Shown here: piece by piece, positions 11,789 to 61,423 of the stretch
Layout: every line of letters begins with the position of its first letter
Position numbering within the stretch: the stretch's first letter is position 1
Assembly: GCA_004026145.2 (NCBI GenBank)
Contig: CP034977.1
Location: 2,514,543 to 2,578,542 of the forward strand
DNA from: Takifugu bimaculatus
Taxonomy: Eukaryota > Chordata > Actinopteri > Tetraodontiformes > Tetraodontidae
Reading direction: 5' to 3'
DNA length: 64,000 bases
Made by a program: the position numbers and the translations under genes
The notes under the pieces: model-generated
What the model was told of the DNA's origin: nothing
What the model saw: only the letters and a program-made list of their open reading frames with translations
Databases searched by the model: none

Positions 11789-13167
11789 GTTGGGCCTAAA
11801 AAGTGGCCGGTGAGTGTGAAAGACTGGCGCCCAGTGTTGCGCCTCGATATCTCCCCGAATCGTGGACAACAGCACCACCTTGTGTCCAAGGAGTGCAACA
11901 ACACGATTGTCGCAGTGAAGGACGGTTTTATCGGCATAACGATAATTTATCATTTGAATTATGACGATATTGAATGTAATTTGTCTACTGAGACTGTGGA
12001 TTTACATTCGTGGTGATTGTTCAAACGCACAACAGGTTTTGGTGAGTTATGTCAACAACCTTTCCTGCCTACCAGGTAACTGAGTATATGCAAGTATGAG
12101 GGCCTTCAAAACCTGATATAAATTTGTCAGGTTCTTCTGAAAGAGATGTTTCCATGCCCAATTTCCTAATTGATAACCAAGCTGTCCTTCTGCTTCTCCC
12201 GAGGCCATAAAGTGACGGCGGAGCTTCATCAGACTTTGATAATTTTAATATCAGCACCAGCTTGATTTTAGTGTCCCTGTATACAAACCATTCAACTCAA
12301 GGTCAGAGAAGCACCCTTGAGCAGATGTGTGCACATCTTTGTGATGCAGCAGGGTAATGATGATGGGATGGCAGCTGGCCAGACATGTGCTCTTCTCCTC
12401 ATCACCTGCTCCCTGGAGGAGAGCTGGAACAGTCTGGAAATGTCATCTTCCCTCTCGTCTCCAAAAGAATGGAAACTACTGCTTTAGTTCCGCCTTAGTA
12501 TCCAGCAATATTTATTAATAAGTGCAGTGCAGCCAGATGTTTTTTGTCACAAATTATTGACCTTCTTTTTATGATTGGAGCTGCGTTGTCAAAGACAGTT
12601 TGCAGTCTGCTCAGGGACTTCTCTGTTCTTTCCATCCCTGTTAAATTTTAGTGCTGTTGTTGTGGGAGCCAAGCTGAGGACAAAACTGAACATACATGAA
12701 CAACCAAGGATTATCTAAGAGGCTTCAGACTGTGTGCCCTAGGCTCAGGTTAACGCTCAGGATAAATTGAAAACAGCACATTTCAAGATGATTAGAATGA
12801 GTTTAGGCACCATCTGAGTTTGTGGACCTCCAAGAATCACAATGAAATTAAGGATAAAAGTGGAGCTCCGCAAAGACCCAAAATGGTAGTATTTAATGGC
12901 AACATGCAGAGATGGATCAAGGGTGGACGTTCATGCAGAAACTTATAAACCTCCAACAGAGGGTTTTTTTTTATTTTAAAACCTAGAACCATCTGCAAAC
13001 AATTACCACCGCCCAAATGGGCGCACAAAGTTACTGAAGCACTGAATGGGCATGTGTGTAATGTCTTAAATCAAATTTTAACATTGATATTTTTTATCAA
13101 AACGGTAAAACCAGTTGACCATTATATTATATGAGGCTGCTGGGCGCTGCGCTTGTTCCATGTGTTA

Positions 13168-13182
13168 CCAGCAGAGGGCAGC
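13168..13182 (+). promoter_or_regulatory. Candidate CTCF binding site
   Basis: CCAGCAGAGGGCAGC matches every position of the CCASYAGRKGGCRS core consensus. It lies between gpr4 and nova2, about 5.6 kb after the gpr4 stop and 2.9 kb before the nova2 start codon. Occupancy cannot be judged from sequence. Confidence 0.5.
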
Positions 13183-14146
13183 AGAGGTCGACATCTGCAG
13201 CCCACCCGCCGCAGGGTTGAGACGGCTGCAGCTTCAACCCACTGGAAGAGGACATTGACAGGCTTTAGACCGGAATAAAACATTTGTGAAAAGGTCCTAC
13301 CTACCAGTCTTTATGGTAAAAACAAAATTGCTGATGAATTCATCCACTGCAAAAAAATAAACAAATAAATAATGATGCAGCCAAAAGGCAATTAGCAAAT
13401 TGACGAAGTAGTGCATTTTGCAGGCTAGACTCCTATTTTTGTCCTATATGTAAGGACATTTGACACTGCAGCCGACTCACGTTGCTTTTTTCTTCTGAAC
13501 ATTTTAATAGTGATTCCAGACTTTGCTTCCAGAATGACTAATCCAGCAATTATCTCCAAATGAGGGGAAAATGTTTTCTCTTTGCTAAGTAGGAAGTATT
13601 AACGTTTGCATTTCATTGAAAAATAATAATAAGTGCAAAATTGTATCACTGGACAAGTCCAGAATCCGATTTAAAAGCACTGGTTGATGTCCAGAGCTGC
13701 AAAGGACTTTACTGGACCAAAACCATCTCGCTAACATCTGCTCAGAGCTGCAGCCTAATAAAACACACAAGAATGCTGCAAGTGTGTGTGCTTTACTGCC
13801 GGGGCTACTTCACTTTTTCCATATGCTGCAGCCCTGAATGGGAGGCCAGGACACTCGCCGTTCTGCTTCCAACACTCTATGTCGCGCCTCCAAAAGTATA
13901 AATGCACGTGTCCAACTAACAAAATATGCCACTCTACAGAATGTGCTGAATAGTTTTTAACAATGGGGTTTCGAACTCCAGGCCATTCCTCCCACTGAGT
14001 GCTCCCTTTTGTGAGCACACTCATTTTTCAACTGCAGCTCCATCTGCCTCATATTTGCCACCTTTTCCAAGAGAAATAGGCTGCCTCGCCACTGCGTCTC
14101 TCAGGACGATGGGAAATTGTGTGAACGAGCTGCTCTGTAGAAGTAT

Positions 14147-14178
14147 CTTTGTGTGTGTGTGTGGGGGGGGGGGGGGGG
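14147..14178. repeat. GT stretch followed by a 16-base G run
   Basis: A short GTGTG tract passes into 16 consecutive Gs (14163-14178). It is likely polymorphic and error-prone in sequencing. Confidence 0.95.
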
Positions 14179-14297
14179 TGCACAGGCAGCTCAATGTCAC
14201 CTTGACTCCAATCAGGAGTCACTGAGGGTGCACTACATCTATATACTGGCCAAAAGAGATGGTACTTGCGTGTCTAGGTGTGTGTGAGAGAATACGC

Positions 14298-14302
<5 letters not shown>

Positions 14303-14378
<76 letters not shown>
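14303..14378. repeat. (GT)n microsatellite
   Basis: About 38 uninterrupted GT units, followed by a short GA-rich stretch. Confidence 0.98.
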
Positions 14379-14380
<2 letters not shown>

Positions 14381-14859
14381 GTGAGAGAGAGAAATACTGA
14401 GGCGGGTATAGTGAGCTCACCGTGCAGGAGGATCCCGCTTCAGATCCAGGCAGAGCGACGCAGAGATGTCAGCACGCACAGGTGAGTCGCACAGCAGAGG
14501 CACAGGTGAGAGGCTCCCCGCTTTACAAACATGCGTTCACGCACGCCAGCTTCGTCTCCATGCAAAAGAATAAACGGAAGCGCCTGCGATCAGGCCGGAG
14601 GGTGATGGTGAGCACGAAAGAAAGAAAAACAGATGATTTAGGTTTGTTCGTTATTTAGAGGTGTCAGATTTTTTTTTTGTTGTTTGCTTGTTTTAGTTCG
14701 CTGAACAATTAGAATTTTAGAAGCAGGACACAGAGGGCAGGCTTTGCTCCTCAGCATCACTTATCTGTCAGGACTGCCTTGACTATAGACCTCCGCACAG
14801 CCGCAGCGGGACCTTCAGGCGGCCGTTCGGCCCTAATTGCATTTGCCGCGGCTGAAACA

Positions 14860-16066
14860 GAGTAAAAACCCGCCGCCGCATCCTTCTGCTCGCCGCCATG
14901 TGACTCGCAGAGCAAATATATCTGTGGCCTTCTCGTTTGGCGGAGAAATGTCAGATCCACCAATGGCGTCACGGCGGAGGCGTTTCCCCCCGTCTTCCAG
15001 CTTTCTCTGCTGTGGTGCATTCACGGAACGTCGAAAGGGAGGTATTTAATTGTGAGAGACTGCGAGTCTCTGGCTCCGTTGAGTTTTACGTAAATTCGTT
15101 ATTTTATGCTGTTATAGTCCCGCCACACTTTCGATATTTCAACATGAAACCCTACTACACTCTACCGGGTATCTTCGGTTATGCATCACGACGATTGAAC
15201 AGAGTTTTCCTAGTCCAACAACATTCCGAACAAACGAGACGCGTTGTGGATTTTCAAGTTTACTGGATGCGAGTGAAGGCAGCGTGGGGCCTCGTGACGT
15301 CAGCCGCTCCCCTGCGCTTCCTCTCGCAGCCAGTCAGAGAAAGGATGCTCTGAACGCAAGACTGCAGCATCTTCAGCCAGAGATCGAGCAGGAAAACGTC
15401 TCTTTCTCCGTGTGTTGCTCCAGACAAAACACCCTCCACCCTCGGGTGTCTTCGAGACCGGAGAAAAAGGAAGCAGAAGTTGAATTTGTGTTCCAGCACC
15501 CATCAGGATTTGTGTTCACGCTCATCGCTTCACCGACCTTTCTATCTTCGGCTGATTTCGCATCTTTTGTCTTTCGGTTGTGTTTTTGTTTTCTTTATTT
15601 ATCAATCCTCTTCCACTGGCTGTTTTAGAGGAGCGCCACCATCCTGCGCTGCCTGACATGAGTACGCTTCTTTATCCGGTTGCAGCGGAATGACAAACAT
15701 ATCCTAAGCCGCGTATCAGAAGCTTCATGGACGATTGACGCTCTTTTATCACGTTTGTAGTTGCCTAGATCACATCCCCCGGCAGAGATTTCGGATTTTT
15801 TCCCCCCTCCGCTTTCTCTCTCTGAGCCGATCATCTGCCGCTCCGACCTTTCACTTTTTGTACCTGTGCAGCATCTCTGACCGCACGGTGCGCCACGGAG
15901 AAACGCAGTGCCAACCTCCCCCGTTCGTAAGAAACAAGCGTATTTTCTAATTCTTGGTCGCTCTCGCCTTCACAGAGGACTCATCTGCACTGTTCGAGCT
16001 GCGTAAAAAACGGGAAAGGGGGGTTTAAACGCAAACGCAGCGCAAGCATAAAGAGCAAGCCTGAAA
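14860..16066 (+). promoter_or_regulatory. nova2: Probable nova2 promoter and 5' leader (CpG-rich)
   Basis: Relative to its surroundings this stretch is rich in CpG and lies directly before the nova2 start codon. It contains a CCAAT element near 14960, a palindromic CRE at 15295-15302 and no clear TATA box, as is usual for CpG-type promoters. Good acceptor-like sites at about 15329 and 15628 (long pyrimidine tract, TTTTAG) and perfect CAG|GTGAG donors at 14482 and 14504 suggest that the 5' leader may be spliced. The transcription start is not determined. Confidence 0.5.
15295..15302. promoter_or_regulatory. Full palindromic CRE (TGACGTCA)
   Basis: A perfect cAMP-response element in the CpG-rich segment, 765 bp before the nova2 start codon. 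Confidence 0.45.
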
Positions 16067-53144
<37,078 letters not shown>

Positions 53145-56100
53145 ACTTGACAGCCAATAAAAAATGAGGAGGATAAAAGGAAAAAGTGGGGGCTTGGGGG
53201 AGGAGTATAAAAAAATGAATGAGAATGGATAAAGGAGAGGAGAGCAGCAATGTCAGAAGGAATCTTCTGTACCATTTCTTCTGCGTGTCTTCAGTATTCT
53301 GTAGTTTAAAAAAAATGACGCAGAGCAAAAATGTGCTGAGAAGATGAGGATGGAGAGGAGCAAATTATCTCGCTGAAAAACCAAGAAAAAAAAGTGTAAC
53401 GTGTAAATAAGGTTTTATTACTTAACGTCTTGACCTTTTGGGATTTTTTTTTTTTTTTTTAAAACTTGTTTTGTTTCATTGTTTGGGTTAGTAAATTAAG
53501 CTGTCTGTTTGTGTACCATGTGAACAAAGCTGAATGCCATGTAGACTACCTGAGAGGCTACAGGAAGTAGGGGGAGGAAGGGCATTGGTGGGCTGGGTTG
53601 GGGTGGGGGCTTGTGTTTACGGGGTACAACCCTCCACCCCATATCCAAACATTTTTGTGAGAAAGGAAAACCCTCATGCCTCCCTCGCCCTACAACGCAG
53701 TCAAACAATTTTTCTGTAGGTTTTTTTTTTTTTAAATCCCTCAGCCTATTGCCCCATCTCCCTCTAACGCCCCTATACAACCTCCCCTTTTTATAAGGGT
53801 TTTATAATAAGAAAGACTGCAGATTTTTAGCAGGCGTGCAACAGAGGAAACATCTTAAATGGCCCTCTCCCCAGTAAGTTTTATTCTCTCTCCAGTTCCT
53901 GAGTCCACCTCTCACCTCTTCTTCCATCTCTTTGGAAAAGAAGGTCTGGGGTAAAAATTCTGGAGAGGCGTGGGGGAGATAATCAGCTGGGTGTTTCTTC
54001 ATTTGCGCCCCGTACCTGACCTTCCCCTCCCCTCTATACCCTGTGATTTACCCCCCAGCAGCACTGGGCCACAGTCTGTTACAGCACGTAGCACACCCAT
54101 GTGCAGATCCGATATTGGAGCTAGGATGCCGAGGTGCACGCCGATGATCTCACGTAGTGCAAAACCTGGAATTGACGAGAGTGATACTGTGCAAGCTGCG
54201 GCAAACACACAGAATTTATGGCATTTTTCTGCAGTCTGCTGTAAAAACGGTGTGATAATTGTTACGATAGGAATCAGCGTCATCGTCATTATTTATTAAT
54301 GAGTTCACCCTTAAAACAAGCTTAGTGTTTCTTTTATAAAATCTGTGAATTCAGGTTGACATGAATGTAAATGAGACTATTTTTGATTTGAATCTTGTGT
54401 TTTAATTTAAGTGAAGATGAATAGTAATGTCACATAGTGTAATATATGTCTTATTTAAGTCTAGTAAGAAAGCCGCCCCGGGCATTGAGATCAATACAGT
54501 GAAGGATCACTATATCTATATATATACCTATATCCAGTCAAAGAAAGTACAGGGAATACACACACATGCACACACGACAAACAACTCTACAATGCCATAT
54601 TTGGTGCTAGAGTGGGGAATTCGCCTGTGGTGCAGATGGCAGCGAGGCCTCCAGATTAGCAAGAAAATGCCTGATGTAAAATACACAACTCAGGCAGCTT
54701 TATTAACCGTCAGTGCTCGACACGCTCGGATATGCAGCTCCTCTTCCCAAACGCCCGTTTTGACTCAAAGCCCCCTGATGTGACTAACCTAAATTTGTGA
54801 AAATTCAGTGAATAGCTGAGCAAAGCATGTTGCTGTTCAGTCTGCGGTGCTCCGACTCCCGCAAGTAAATAGCACTTAAAACTGACACTGTACTACTGAC
54901 AAGTGCAAAACACTGAGACACGAGGAGAGAGCGTTGCTCATCGGAGGTCCGCTGCCTATCTGCACATCCCACCAGAAGAGCCTGCATATCAGGACGGGAT
55001 AGGCTCGCCGATTCTTTTCCCGTATCAAACACGTCCGGCTGCTGGCGAGGTAAAGGCCAGGCATGACACATATTCAACATATTCCCAGGGAGTTCAGCAA
55101 GGTTTGCCTCTTGCAAGCTGCATTCCCATGGCAACTGGTTTACTGCCCCTTATAGATCCAGGAAGCTTCTGAAGACGCTTCTTTTATTCTATTTTTATTT
55201 GTTTGTTTCGTGTTGTTATTTTTTTTTTATCAGAGTACACTGATTTTTATTTTATTTTTTTTGTCTTAATGCACTGTGAAGCAAAGGAGCGGTTCTCTTG
55301 GCCTGTGAGGTCTGGGACATGTGCTGTAGCTGGCATCGTGTATGGACAGCTGTTATATGACAGGGCAAAACCACATATATGAAATATATGTAGAATGCAT
55401 ACGAAGAACTTCACTGTCATATCGGAGGAGAAGGGGATTAGGTCGATGAAGAGGATCAATCAATTAGATTCTTCTTTTGTATCAGAAAAAGTGTTTGTGA
55501 TTAAAGGGTGGGATGTTGGGGAGTGTCAGGTGACCAAACCTTAAAGAGACTGGAACAAATTCTAAAGTCACTTTTTTTTTTATTGCAGCAGGAATCGCTA
55601 ACTTATTGTATTTCCATTGGGCAAATCTCTGGACAGAAACCATCGGTGGTCCAAGTGTGACAGAATGTAAACTGCTAAAAATCAGGCCAGTGTTGCATTT
55701 GATTTGTTTGAGCCTAGGAGGAGATAAAACTCCTCTTCTACATATAATCCAAAAGACTTTTTGATTCTTCAAAGTGAAAAAAAAAAACCAAACCAAAACT
55801 TGACCTGAAATCCTCCACTGTGCTATGGAATGTGTCACTCTTTGTTGGAGCGCCAGTGAGGGTTTATCTCCACGGCTTGGTAAGGAGGCTTCTTTACTCC
55901 CATCTAACACCATCCACACTATCCTCACCCTCCCTGCCACCGTCCTCAGTCCTCCAGTGCACCTTCATTCTGACACTCCGTCTCCTCCTACCACATTGTT
56001 CCATGGGTGAATATGCCTGGCGTTACGACCGATGCATGTCTGCTGCTTTGCCCTGAAAAACACCTCAGATTGAGTCTCTCTCTTCTCTCCGCCGGGTCGG

Positions 56101-58293
56101 GTCGCCGAGGCTTGGAGACGCAGTGACGAGCCGCTTTTAGAAAACGACCACACCTGCAGGAGAAGTCAGTGTTGAGGCTGGCAGGGCACAGTGCAGAAAC
56201 ACTCCTTTCTCTAGTTTGAATCTATGTGGGCGTTGTTGGTTTGATTTATTTCTTCTTTTTTTTTAACACGCTGCTCATTTGGAAAACTCTGCTGCACAAA
56301 CATTAACACAAACACATGTCATATAGGGGAATTACTGCGCCATTGATTGGTTTTGACTGGATTTATGAGGAGTTATCACCTCATTAATTTAGAGTAGGGA
56401 AAGAGCTTTCCTGGTATGTCTTTTACGTGGCGGCCAATCACTTTATCTTAATGTTAGGGAGCGGATATAAGGTGTGAGTACTGGAAGCAATACGTGTAGT
56501 TGGATGTTGTCTCGTCCTGTTCTTTACCCTCCGTCTGCCATAGGAATTTGGGGATTTACCTGTAGATATTTACTAGGGTTAACAGTAATTGTTTTTAATT
56601 TGTGGGAAAATGCTGCTATTTAATGATAACAGATGTACTAGAAATAAAAGGTGAAAACATATCGAAATCTGTCTTTTACCTGAAGAAGGTATTTTGATAC
56701 TCAGTTAGACGCTAACGATAAGTTAACAATAGAATATAACTCTAACCTGATAAAGTTAAATCTGTGCCAAACTAGGTCTTTGCAGAAACTGTTAATGTGT
56801 CAATTAAAAAAAAAAACACACACACACACACACATACTTTTATATTTAAAAAAAAATGTGAAAGTGCCAAATGAACCATATTTATCATTCGCATCATACA
56901 GGAGGAAGTCCACGTGAGGGTTTTTGAGAGTGAGTAGATCAACAATGAAAACACCTCATTCAATAGTTTGTCTAATGCCTCTATTGCCATGTTAGTCCCT
57001 TCTCTGGCAACTACAAATCCCATAATACAGCACTACTAATTTTGGGGCTAGACAAATCAATATAGCGATACTTTAGCAAACAATACAAAAGACAATGTGA
57101 CTCGATAGCATTCTTAAAAACAGCTTTTTATAGTAACAATAAAAATGTATTTTGTGGAAATACAGTAGATGTTATCTTTTTTGCACGTCAATATTGCATG
57201 ATATCAAAGTGAAAAGTGGACAAAAAAACCCTGAAAAACCTAAAGAAACAAAGCCGGTTTGTCATTATATTACTTCCTAACTCATTTTTTTAGACAAATC
57301 TTTGCATGCCGATAAGGTTTCGAGCATTTTGATACTATTTTCATGCATTAAAATGTCTACTATTATTTTAAAGTGACCACGTTGTGTCCACCGGCCAAAA
57401 AGGGGTTTTTTCTTTGGTGTCACAATAGATTAGGGGTTTTTTGTCATTTAGTTTTCCAGCCATCCTGGATGGGGCAAATAAAACAAACCCTTAACCAACC
57501 CAAGGCGGTTTTGCTACTTAGCTAGCGTGCTGGCTAACTTTAAAAGAAGAAAACTTACGACATAATTTCTAAGACTGTCCACGAATGTACTCACCTCTAC
57601 ATAAGTTTGCATATCACTCCTCTGACCATTGATGTGCTAGAGGCTTCTGTGTGTTCTCATGTGATTTTGTACTCTAACACTACTAACCCTCAAAGCATCG
57701 GGCTTTCGGTAGAACCTTTTCTGTCCTTTGACTCCTCTGAGCTCTGGCTTGTCTTGTCGTTGATATGCACCTTATTGCCCTCAAATATGATATGGAGCAT
57801 TTGCAGCCACACACATCGGCAAGATGGTGAGAGTGTTTGACAAATAACCCCTCTCTTTAGCAAATTATTAGACGTTTATCCTCAGCTCTCCTTCATTTTC
57901 TTTGGAATTGGTGACTGAGTCTTTTTGCAGGACTCTGCTCTCTAAAAGAAAGCAAGCTCCTGTCACCAGCGTGGCGAGTTTTCAAAGCAGAAACGCTCAA
58001 TCAGACATTGGCCTCATAAAAGGAGAGGACTGTCTCAAACGCTCCCAGTGTGCGTGCTGTGTTTTTGCATCCTCAAAGATGGCGTCATAGGAAATGGCGC
58101 TCTTCCTACAAAACCTCCCACAAAGGAAAGTCAAAATTTCCATTTCTGCTCCAAGTGAAATGTTTGCACTAAACCTTCTGCTGTTAATCGTGCATGGCAG
58201 GCCGAGCTGCAGCGGGAGTTGCTGTGTGAGACTACTGTAGATGTGTAGCCGTACTGTAGACGTTTACACAGCAGTGTATTCGGACCTGCATGC

Positions 58294-58351
58294 TCCTCTC
58301 TCTCTCTCTCTCTCTCTCTCTCCCTGTCTCTCTCTCTCTCTCTCTCTCTCA
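58294..58351. repeat. (CT)n tract
   Basis: CT repeat with a single CCTGT interruption. Confidence 0.96.
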
Positions 58352-58966
58352 GTTTTGTCTGCTTTAGGCCTGTGCCCCGTGCTCGTGATGTCTGTGCCGT
58401 GATATAGCCAGCTAGTCGTTGGAATTTATTTTTTAATGTGTAGAAGAATGCAAACTTCTCACCTGCACTACAGGTGACCTCATTGCTTCCCAGTGGGTGT
58501 GGCTTTTCAGTATAGTCGTCAGGATATTTTTTTCTTTCTCTCCCTCTCGTCCACTGGCACCCGCTCTCACCCACCCTACCTACCTTCTATGATATCTTAT
58601 GGGACCCCCCCCCCCACTCATCTCCCAAAACTCGGGCCCCATTGAAGCACCAGCAACTGTAGACTGCATTTGTCATATCACTGGTTCTCTGTTGAATCTT
58701 TTCGTAATTGATTTTTTTGTTCCTGGTTATGATTTGTACTGTATTTTCTGTCTAACCTATACCAGTTGTTACAAAATGCCATTTCTGTGTGTAGCCTTTA
58801 CCCCTCCCTCAAAGCTCACACACCCCTCCATGTCCTGTTTTTTTGCACTTTCACTGCCCACTCCTCTTCCTCGCCCGAACATATACACACTTTCCTCCTC
58901 TGCCTCCTGTGAGTCTCTTCTCTCGAGTGCCAAAATAGAGAGGGGGGAAAAAAAACACTAAAGATG

Positions 58967-59008
58967 ACAACAACAACAACAACAGCAACAACAACAACAA
59001 CAACAACC
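58967..59008. repeat. (CAA)n tract
   Basis: About 14 CAA/ACA units with one CAG interruption. Confidence 0.95.
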
Positions 59009-59139
59009 ATTCCAAGCGTTTCTTTGAGTTGTTCTTGTGTGTCGGACATCCATCCTGGAAGCACCCATGAAGCCAGCATGCTCCGCCCTCATAACATGAT
59101 GTCGCTCATGACGCCTCAACTGAACAGCACCTTGACTCC

Positions 59140-59193
59140 CCACCACCACCACCACTCCTCCTCCTCCTCCTCCTCCTCCTCCTCCTCCTCCTC
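59140..59193. repeat. (CAC)n then (TCC)n tract
   Basis: Five CAC units followed by about 12 TCC units. The CAC part is a dense YCAY (CCAC) cluster if transcribed on the + strand. Confidence 0.95.
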
Positions 59194-59691
59194 ACCACCT
59201 CCCACAGAGCTAAACCCAACAAGGATTAACCCTTCTGCAGGTTGGCTACCTTCCTACTGTCCTTCCTCTCAGCCCACCTAGAAAAAAGCCCAACCGTTCA
59301 TGCCAGCTGCTTTCCTAATTCTGTCATCTCCTCAGCCTGTGGGACTTCATTGATTGTGTGCCATAGTGTTGGGGGCACCTTTCACTCTCCTCACCTGCCC
59401 TCTTTGAGCGCCCCCACACCGTTTTTCTCCCTTTCTCTATCTCTTCCTTTCCTCTTTCTCTCTTGCTCGCTCCATTTGATTTTTTCTCGATGGGGAAGAT
59501 TCAAAAACTCCATTTTCTAATGATGATTTAGTCCTTTTTTTGTTGTTGTTCGTTTAACATCCAAACCACGCACGCCGACACACCCCCCCGCGTGGCAGTG
59601 AGGGGAGTGTTTACGCACCGTCAGCTGCGCAGCCATCTTCTGTCTTCTTGAACTGTTTGAACTTTCACCCCCATGAACTTTATTGACCTTC

Positions 59692-59739
59692 TTCCTCCTC
59701 CTCCTCCTCCTCCTCCTCCTTCTCCTCCTCCTCCTCCTA
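59692..59739. repeat. (TCC)n tract
   Basis: About 15 TCC units with one TTC interruption. Confidence 0.95.
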
Positions 59740-60016
59740 CTACCCCCTTCTGTGTTCATCCAGCTGTATGGACAATAACTCTCCATTCCATCCCCAAAAC
59801 CTCTCAGAGACTGTGCAATGCTAGCTGATATGTTTGGATTTCTTTTTTTGTGTTTGTTTGTTGCTCATCATTGAGGACACTTCTCTAAGCTGAAAAAGAA
59901 CAAAACATATGAAAGGACTAAAGGAAAAAAATACTAAAAAAGGACAAAAAGAAATGCAGACAAAAAGAAAAAAACATGTTTGTCCACAACTTTCTTTTCT
60001 TTTCTCTCTCTCTCCT

Positions 60017-60024
60017 TGTAAATA
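60017..60024 (+). promoter_or_regulatory. Pumilio-type motif TGTAAATA
   Basis: A perfect TGTANATA in the putative 3' UTR, following a U/C-rich tract. A second (TGTATATA) lies at 61788-61795. Confidence 0.35.
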
Positions 60025-61197
60025 TTTTTGTCAGATTTTTTTCCTGAACTGTAAAGAGAGAAGTGTTGAACAGAAGGGCCGGCAGCATAAAGAGGTACTA
60101 GTGGACGCCGTAGATGATCATTGCATCCAGTAGTTAGGTCTGCCTGTAAACTCGGCATGCTAGTTCTACTGTGTTAACCTGTGCTGTTGGTATTAGTGTT
60201 GATTTACCTACTGTATTTGTTGTTGCTTCATGTCAGCTAGGCTAGAAACCTCATTAGATATCTGTCCAGTAAAACTAACCTTGAGAAACAGCGTGAGCCA
60301 TTTTCAACCTAGACTTGCGTTTGTGCATTAATTGATGTTTTCCTAACGGCAACGTGTAGTGGCGCTATCTCTTTTGTCATCAGGCTGTAGTTGAGAATTG
60401 AAAATGCTTCGTCTTGTTAGCAACATGTCATTGTTGATGCGGCTCCTCCCGGTGGGGAAGAAAAAAAAAAAGAAATCCTCAGAGGTGAAATAAGAAAAGT
60501 ACACAAAAAAGAAGCTGAGCTGCTATCTTTTGTGCAATACAGTCTTAGTTTACATAACATAGAGTGATAGTTTAGGGATGATTAACCTCTGCAGGTTCCA
60601 CTCGGCCACTCTACTGCCTGTAGAGCCAATCTTCATTGTGAAGTATTAACATTATATTGTCAAACTAGATTCCACCATTTCATCACATTGCTCTGAGCTC
60701 CACTCTTGATTTATGCTTGCCTGCCCTATTGCCCTAAGAACTCCACATGAGTTATTTATTTCTCAGACAATTATTATTATACTATTAATAAATAACAATG
60801 CAACAAAAGGGAAAGACTGGAAAAAGGTAACTTAATATTAGTAATGTTTTGTTTTTATTTTTAGTATTTTAGTGGTTGCTTTTAACAACATTCATTAACT
60901 GACTTAAGAGTATTGAATATTTAATGTAATTGTAGCATTGTGTTTGTAACAAAAAAAGACAAAAAACAAAAAACTAGTGAGTTGTGTTTCTTGACTTGTG
61001 GATTACCAGTGAAGTGGGCAATCTAGTGCTAATATATATGAGGTCTTTTTTTAAGGATTCTTATTTTGCGACTACAACAGCAGTCATTATAAATGTTCAT
61101 TTTAGCATCACCTGTCTTCTGTTGTCTTATTCTTCACCTTCCACCACACTCTGCATCATCACAGTAACACATTGCAAGTCTGGGGGTGGGCAAAGGC

Positions 61198-61219
61198 GTG
61201 TGTGTGTGTGTGTGTGTGT
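61198..61219. repeat. Short (TG)n tract
   Basis: Eleven TG units in the putative nova2 3' UTR. Confidence 0.93.
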
Positions 61220-61317
61220 AGTACGTCAGTGCCATGTGTTTGTCATAAAGTTAACAAAATGTGTGTCCATTTGTGTGTCTGTAAAATATGTCAAATGTTT
61301 CTCCCATCTGTTTGTCT

Positions 61318-61423
61318 GTATGTGTGTGTGTATCTACGTGTGTGTGTGAGTGAGTGTGCATATGTGTGTGTGTGTCTGTGTGTGTGTGTGTGTGTGTGTG
61401 TCTGTGTGTCTGTGTGTGTGTGA
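61318..61423. repeat. Interrupted (TG)n tract
   Basis: TG repeats with frequent TC and AG interruptions. Confidence 0.92.

Larger units (their letters stand above)
8731..14399. other. Intergenic spacer between gpr4 and nova2
   Basis: No gene is recognised. It contains the Tc1-like relic and (TCCA)n array at 11109-11788, a CTCF-core match at 13168-13182, a G run at 14163-14178 and a GT repeat at 14303-14378. All other open frames are short and without motifs. Confidence 0.6.

Noticed and set aside
11606..12016. Frames rich in HPSI or MDGW repeats
   Set aside because: They are translations of the (TCCA)n array on either strand.
59517..59786. Arginine-run open frame on the minus strand
   Set aside because: It is the translation of the complementary (TCC)n tract.
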